Positions 60,553-64,000 of a DNA stretch of 64,000 bases are shown one piece after another (positions within the stretch are counted from its first letter, which is position 1; the number at the start of each line of letters is the position of its first letter). The translations under genes and the position numbers were made by a program. This DNA is from Paenibacillus sp. DCT19 (GTDB taxonomy: Bacteria; Bacillota; Bacilli; Paenibacillales; Paenibacillaceae), in contig NZ_CP029639.1 of NCBI RefSeq assembly GCF_003268635.1, forward strand, positions 2,367,501 through 2,431,500, in the 5' to 3' direction. The notes under the pieces were generated by a model. The model did no database searches. It had not been told where the DNA came from and worked only from the letters and a program-made list of their open reading frames with translations.

Positions 60553-61788
60553 TTATACACCTTCTACAGAAGGGACGAGCTGTACCTTTGGACCAAAAAA
60601 TTCATAATGGATCTGGTCAGGTGATACGCCAATTTCATCTAGTGCTGCATAGACGCTCTGCATGAATGGGACAGATCCACACATGTAAAATGTTGCATCC
60701 AAGTTGTCTATGATCTGACGAAGCCAGTCGGCATCCATGTAACCTTCCTTGTGATAACATGAGATATCGCGATCTGAGCTGCTCGGTTGGGTGTAACAAT
60801 AATAAGCACGAACATTATCATTGTTCTCAGCTAGTAGGTTTACGTGTTCTCGGAACGCGTGGTTGGCGCTATCTACATTGGCATGTATAAATGTGATTGG
60901 ACGTTTATCTCCCTTTTGCATAAGGGTATTCAGCATACTAATCATTGGCGTAATACCCACTCCGCCACTAAGGAGTACAATAGGGCTTGAGTCTTCTGCA
61001 TGAAGCGTAAAATCGCCAGCCGGAGCTGATAACTCGACAATAGAGCCTTCTACAATGTGTTCATGAAGATATGTGGAGATCACCCCATCTGGACGATCCA
61101 TGGAACCCTGTTCTCTTTTGACAGAAATACGGTAATAAGGTTTATCAGGAGCATCAGAAAGGCTATACTGACGTATCTGGGTGAATTGTTGTCCCTCTGG
61201 ATGGATTCTGATACTGATATATTGTCCCGGTTCATGGCTGGCGATGGGCAGACCATCCTCTGGATACAGGTAGAAGGAAGTAATGATGTCGCTCTCTTGC
61301 ACCTTCTTCGCCACTTTGAACGAACGGAAGCCTTCCCAGCCGCCCGTTTGTTTCTCTGCTGTAGCATACATATCCTGTTCAATTCCGATAAAGGCATCTG
61401 CAATGACTTGGTAGGCTTCACCCCATGCCGTTATGATTTCATCGGTTGCTGCATCCCCGAGCACGTCTTTGATCGCTTGAAGCAGATACGTACCAACGAT
61501 GGCATACTGCTCGGGAACGATGCCAAGGCTACGGTGTTTATGAGCGACTTGGCGTACCGCAGGTAAGATGGCAGCGAGATTGTCGATATGCAAGGCAGCG
61601 GTATATACCATGTTTGCAAGGGCTGCCTGTTGCCGTCCCTGTTTCTGGTTAGCGTGGTTGAATATATTCAACAGTTCTGGATGCGCGGTGAACATCGTTT
61701 GATAAAAATTTCGGGTAATGGCTTCACCGTGCACTTCGAGCACAGGGACTGTGGATTGGATGACCTTAATCGTGTTTTCACTTAACAT
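60553..61788 (-). CDS. hmp: Flavohemoglobin (nitric oxide dioxygenase)
   Basis: 411 residues, full length. The globin domain (about 1-140) has the proximal His in AHKHRSLGIVPEQYAIVG and the distal region FYQTMFTAHPELLNIFN. The FAD domain has RQYSLSDAPDKPYYRISVKR and GVISTYLHEHI. The NAD domain has VLLSGGVGITPMISML and YMCGSVPFMQSVYAAL. It oxidises NO to nitrate with O2 and NAD(P)H, in the cytoplasm. ATG 61788 follows GGGAGGG. Upstream are an intergenic repeat and, 520 bp away, an Fnr/Crp-type palindrome. It interrupts the otherwise conserved tmcAL-yceD neighbourhood. Confidence 0.96.
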   Translation of the reverse strand: MLSENTIKVIQSTVPVLEVHGEAITRNFYQTMFTAHPELLNIFNHANQKQGRQQAALANMVYTAALHIDNLAAILPAVRQVAHKHRSLGIVPEQYAIVGTYLLQAIKDVLGDAATDEIITAWGEAYQVIADAFIGIEQDMYATAEKQTGGWEGFRSFKVAKKVQESDIITSFYLYPEDGLPIASHEPGQYISIRIHPEGQQFTQIRQYSLSDAPDKPYYRISVKREQGSMDRPDGVISTYLHEHIVEGSIVELSAPAGDFTLHAEDSSPIVLLSGGVGITPMISMLNTLMQKGDKRPITFIHANVDSANHAFREHVNLLAENNDNVRAYYCYTQPSSSDRDISCYHKEGYMDADWLRQIIDNLDATFYMCGSVPFMQSVYAALDEIGVSPDQIHYEFFGPKVQLVPSVEGV

Positions 61789-61827
61789 GAAATTCCCTCC
61801 CGATAATAAGATGAACGTATTAGAGGT

Positions 61828-61994
61828 TGTTCAAAAAGTCCGCTTTTGATTACGAAGGATGCCTTGAGGCATCTCAGCGCCCTATATGGGATTCAGCCGA
61901 AATGTCCGTTGCTCACGTAGTTTTGCCTACGCTCCGCTACTCCATTTCTATCTTCATCCCATCTTCTTGGTACTGAAAACCGCTCTTTTTGAAC
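61828..61994. repeat. Intergenic repeat element with inverted ends
   Basis: A 167-bp element bounded by GTTCAAAAAG and CTTTTTGAAC (10-bp perfect inverted ends) with no ORF. Its right half recurs in decayed form at 32877-32945. The pattern resembles a MITE-like or structured intergenic repeat common in Paenibacillus genomes; the latter is from memory. Confidence 0.7.
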
Positions 61995-62310
61995 ACGCAC
62001 TATTAGAATCTAATTAGCAAAAAAAAGCAGGTTGTCACGTAGTCTGCTAAGCGGCTTCACTAGCGTCGTCGTAAGTATTTAGTTTGGAAAAAACAGAAGC
62101 GGATGTGGTCGAAGAAGATTTTCTTCATCTCCATTACACCACGTTCGTTCTCTATAATAGTTGCACAATATCCGTAAGCTCCATGTTTAGCTGCATTCCG
62201 TTTTCTTATTGCACGATCACTACATTCACTTAAAATAGTAGAATAAATCCGTCATGCATGCTTAATGTGCCTCGGTTTACAACAAGTATAGATACGGAGC
62301 ATGGAGGGTC

Positions 62311-62328
62311 GTGTGATATAGATCACAC
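62311..62328. promoter_or_regulatory. Fnr/Crp-type palindrome
   Basis: GTGTGATATAGATCACAC contains TGTGA-N6-TCACA, the perfect Crp/Fnr-family consensus used by Fnr in Bacillus. It lies in the hmp-yceD spacer, about 150 bp before the yceD promoter and 520 bp from the hmp start. The 62000-62310 stretch beside it holds no recognised gene. Confidence 0.7.
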
Positions 62329-62463
62329 TAATTATCAACGAATTGTGACCGGTTATTCATGCAATAGATGCTTGTAGTTCGCGTGAAGTAAGCCTATAAT
62401 GTTTCAATGTGTGTGTTCGGTTGGAGAACATCGGTTATAAAAAAGGGTGTAAAGTTAAAAGTG

Positions 62464-62493
62464 TTGACAAACCTCTTGGAAAATCGGTATAAT
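62464..62493 (+). promoter_or_regulatory. SigA-type promoter of yceD-rpmF
   Basis: TTGACA (62464-62469) and TATAAT (62488-62493) are both perfect, with an 18-bp spacer. A leader of about 155 nt runs to the yceD start. Confidence 0.85.
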
Positions 62494-62653
62494 GATTTTT
62501 GTTTGTTAAGTCAATTTCATAATAGTTTTAATGATATAGCGTCAGAATACATACAGTCAGGAAATGAAGTGCTTATACCTCAGCTTGATCTGTATACATG
62601 TCGTAATGCGTTTGACAACAATTATGAGATTGGTTTCGTTTGGAGTGATGGAA

Positions 62654-63160
62654 ATGTTAATGCCATTTCGCAAAGTGGCAACCAGTGATCGTCCCCTACA
62701 GTTCAATGAACAGTGGGATGTTATGGAACTGGTTTCTAACCGACAAGATATCACAGCCGTTACCCCGCTGACTGCGGATTTATCTGCAGAACAGAAAGAG
62801 GGAAACGTTGTGGATGTTCATGGCAAGCTGACAGCAGGAGCGGACATGTTATGCTCCAGATGTCTTAAGCCGATTAATGAACATTTTCATATTGATTTTC
62901 ATGAGCAATTCAAGCAGGGAAAACAACCAGAGGAATTGCACGAAGACGACGATACTTTCTATGTGGATGAAGATAGCGTTGATCTGAAGGTTTATGCCGA
63001 GGGAACTTTTCTGCTACATCTTCCGTTTGTACCGCTCTGTAGCGATACATGCAAAGGGTTATGCCCTAAGTGTGGCCACGAGTTGAACGAAGGTGACTGC
63101 GGTTGTGATAACGAAGTTATCGACCCGCGGCTTGCAGGGCTCAAGGATTTTTTTAAATGA
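62654..63160 (+). CDS. YceD/DUF177 family protein
   Basis: 168 residues from ATG 62654 with GGAG 8 nt upstream; the frame is open to 62564 without a better start. Family features are a central Cys pair (MLCSRCLKP), an acidic middle (HEDDDTFYVDEDSVDLKVYA) and a second zinc-type Cys cluster (CKGLCPKCGHELNEGDCGCD). In bacteria this gene is almost always directly upstream of rpmF, as here, and is linked to 23S rRNA/50S subunit maturation. The two genes share the promoter at 62464. Confidence 0.92.
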   Translation: MLMPFRKVATSDRPLQFNEQWDVMELVSNRQDITAVTPLTADLSAEQKEGNVVDVHGKLTAGADMLCSRCLKPINEHFHIDFHEQFKQGKQPEELHEDDDTFYVDEDSVDLKVYAEGTFLLHLPFVPLCSDTCKGLCPKCGHELNEGDCGCDNEVIDPRLAGLKDFFK

Positions 63161-63225
63161 GCATGATTGAAAATCGAACGTAACAACTACCTGCAAAGGT
63201 TGATTTTGATAAGGAGGTGGGAATA

Positions 63226-63399
63226 ATGGCAGTACCTCAACGGAGAACGTCCAAGACGCGTCGCGACAAACGTCGCACTCACTTTAAATTGGCTGTACCG
63301 GGCATGGTGAAATGTGAGCAATGTGGCGAACTGAAACTTAGTCACCACGTTTGCAAAGTGTGCGGAACGTACAAAGCAAGAGAGATCATCTCTCAATAA
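63226..63399 (+). CDS. rpmF: 50S ribosomal protein L32
   Basis: 57 residues, complete. It begins [20 protein letters not shown] and carries the zinc-binding CEQCGEL...[13 protein letters not shown] arrangement (four Cys). ATG 63226 follows AAGGAGGTG. It is 65 bp downstream of yceD and ends before a terminator. This is the zinc-containing (C+) form. Confidence 0.97.
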   Translation: MAVPQRRTSKTRRDKRRTHFKLAVPGMVKCEQCGELKLSHHVCKVCGTYKAREIISQ

Positions 63400-63412
63400 T
63401 AGCTAGCTAATA

Positions 63413-63448
63413 AGTAGTACTTCATTTCGGTGGAGTGCTACTTTTTCT
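63413..63448 (+). terminator. Intrinsic terminator after rpmF
   Basis: AGTAGTACTTCA pairs with TGGAGTGCTACT (including G-T pairs) around a TTTCGG loop, followed by TTTTTC. Confidence 0.82.
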
Positions 63449-63643
63449 TTTTCATTTTTTTGTAGGGATGGAGCTTAGACGCTTTGTTGCTTCACATTAC
63501 TTCTATCCGCGTTGCTTCTGTCAAATGTCTAGTTCAAGCTATATAGATATTTTTTCGGTATAGGACAAGGGTTTCGTATAATACGGGCGGGTGGAGCGAA
63601 GCTTCAGAATAACGGATTGTTTTTGATGGATCAGCCTTTCTTT

Positions 63644-63689
63644 TTGACACAGGATGAGATATACTATAGTTTAGTACCAGGTTCTAAGA
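63644..63689 (+). promoter_or_regulatory. fapR promoter region with FapR operator
   Basis: A TTGACA at 63644 is followed by a TATAGT-like -10, and TTAGTACCAGGTTCTAAG (63671-63688) overlaps and follows it. The latter matches the FapR box (TTAGTACC... inverted repeat) known from Bacillus fatty-acid genes, suggesting malonyl-CoA-responsive autoregulation. The rest of the 420-bp rpmF-fapR gap shows no gene. Confidence 0.8.
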
Positions 63690-63820
63690 TTTGACGTTAC
63701 ATAGATATGAGTTATAACTTGTACGAAGAAAGGCCCTGAAGTTCGGGCGTAATTATAGAGTAATAAGCATCAAGGATAGAACTGACCGGATGGGCGGTTC
63801 CGTAAACGATATAGCTGGGG

Positions 63821-64000
63821 GTGTCAGGCATCGAACGTGTACCGAAAAGACAGAGGCAGCAACAGTTGACCAAAATGATCGAAGACAACCCGTTTGTGAC
63901 GGATCAGGAGCTTACACGACAGTTAAAAGTGAGTATTCAGACGATTCGTCTCGACAGGCTGGAGCTTGGCATACCTGAGCTTCGGGAACGGATGAAACTA
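63821..64000 (+). CDS. fapR: FapR, fatty-acid and phospholipid biosynthesis repressor (N-terminal part)
   Basis: The gene is truncated by the window end. The visible 60 residues contain PKRQRQQQLTKMIEDNPFVT, DQELTRQLKVSIQTIRLDRL and ELGIPELRERMKL, which is the DeoR-like HTH and linker of FapR; the malonyl-CoA-binding hot-dog domain would follow outside. The start is taken as GTG 63821 (MSGIERVPKRQ) but no well-spaced ribosome-binding site precedes it, so the exact start is uncertain. FapR represses fatty acid genes when malonyl-CoA is low. The fab genes normally follow (plsX, fabD, fabG), beyond the window. Confidence 0.9.
   Translation, partial: MSGIERVPKRQRQQQLTKMIEDNPFVTDQELTRQLKVSIQTIRLDRLELGIPELRERMKL

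Overview
The window looks like a chromosome segment of an endospore-forming Firmicute, most probably Paenibacillus. The reasons are a GerA-type germinant receptor subunit, the sporulation membrane protein YlbJ, the conserved block rsmD-coaD-ylbJ-ylbL-tmcAL-yceD-rpmF-fapR, CcpA-type cre boxes, YesM/YesN-type sensor pairs and strong Shine-Dalgarno sequences. Most genes have moderate GC. No rRNA, tRNA, CRISPR array or complete insertion sequence was seen.

Layout. 1-2.1 kb: truncated gerA-like gene, an acetyltransferase and a TraX-family membrane protein. 2.2-7.7 kb (minus): an NRPS-like adenylation/carrier/reductase protein and a methyl-accepting chemotaxis protein. 8.2-10.1 kb: rpiA, an acetyltransferase, a MarR regulator. 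10.3-13.2 kb: a cobalamin-binding protein with the CarH-type Wx9EH motif, followed directly by a hybrid histidine kinase that has no sensor domain of its own. 13.2-22 kb: small enzymes, a MarR-MMPL exporter operon, a GDSL hydrolase, a phosphotransferase and a TPR protein. 22-47.7 kb: plant-polysaccharide catabolism. It holds an AraC regulator with uxaBA (hexuronate catabolism), a GH42 beta-galactosidase divergent from another AraC regulator, an acetyl-esterase-like hydrolase, an SGNH esterase, an SMP-30 lactonase, a secreted GH74 xyloglucanase with CBM_X2 and CBM3, a YesN/YesM pair, a sugar ABC importer and a GH2 beta-galactosidase. Candidate cre boxes precede several of these units. 47.8-54.1 kb: an accessory cassette of three small membrane proteins, a LytTR regulator fused to a degenerate ABC ATPase, an ABC-2 exporter and a short SecA paralogue. 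54.4-64 kb: the conserved housekeeping block, interrupted by hmp (flavohemoglobin) and an intergenic repeat element.

Nine genes carry eleven reading-frame breaks (the MCP, alpha/beta hydrolase, zinc-ribbon protein, GDSL hydrolase, phosphotransferase, uxa-linked AraC, GH74 enzyme, rsmD and tmcAL). Every one is repaired by adding a single base, almost always in a short homopolymer. This points to under-called homopolymers in the assembly rather than real gene decay. These genes are given as single frameshifted features.

The most interesting candidates for new biology are the cobalamin-protein/hybrid-kinase pair (possible B12-based light sensing feeding a phosphorelay), the LytTR-ABC-SecA cassette with helically phased repeats, and the reductase-terminated NRPS-like enzyme with half a condensation domain.
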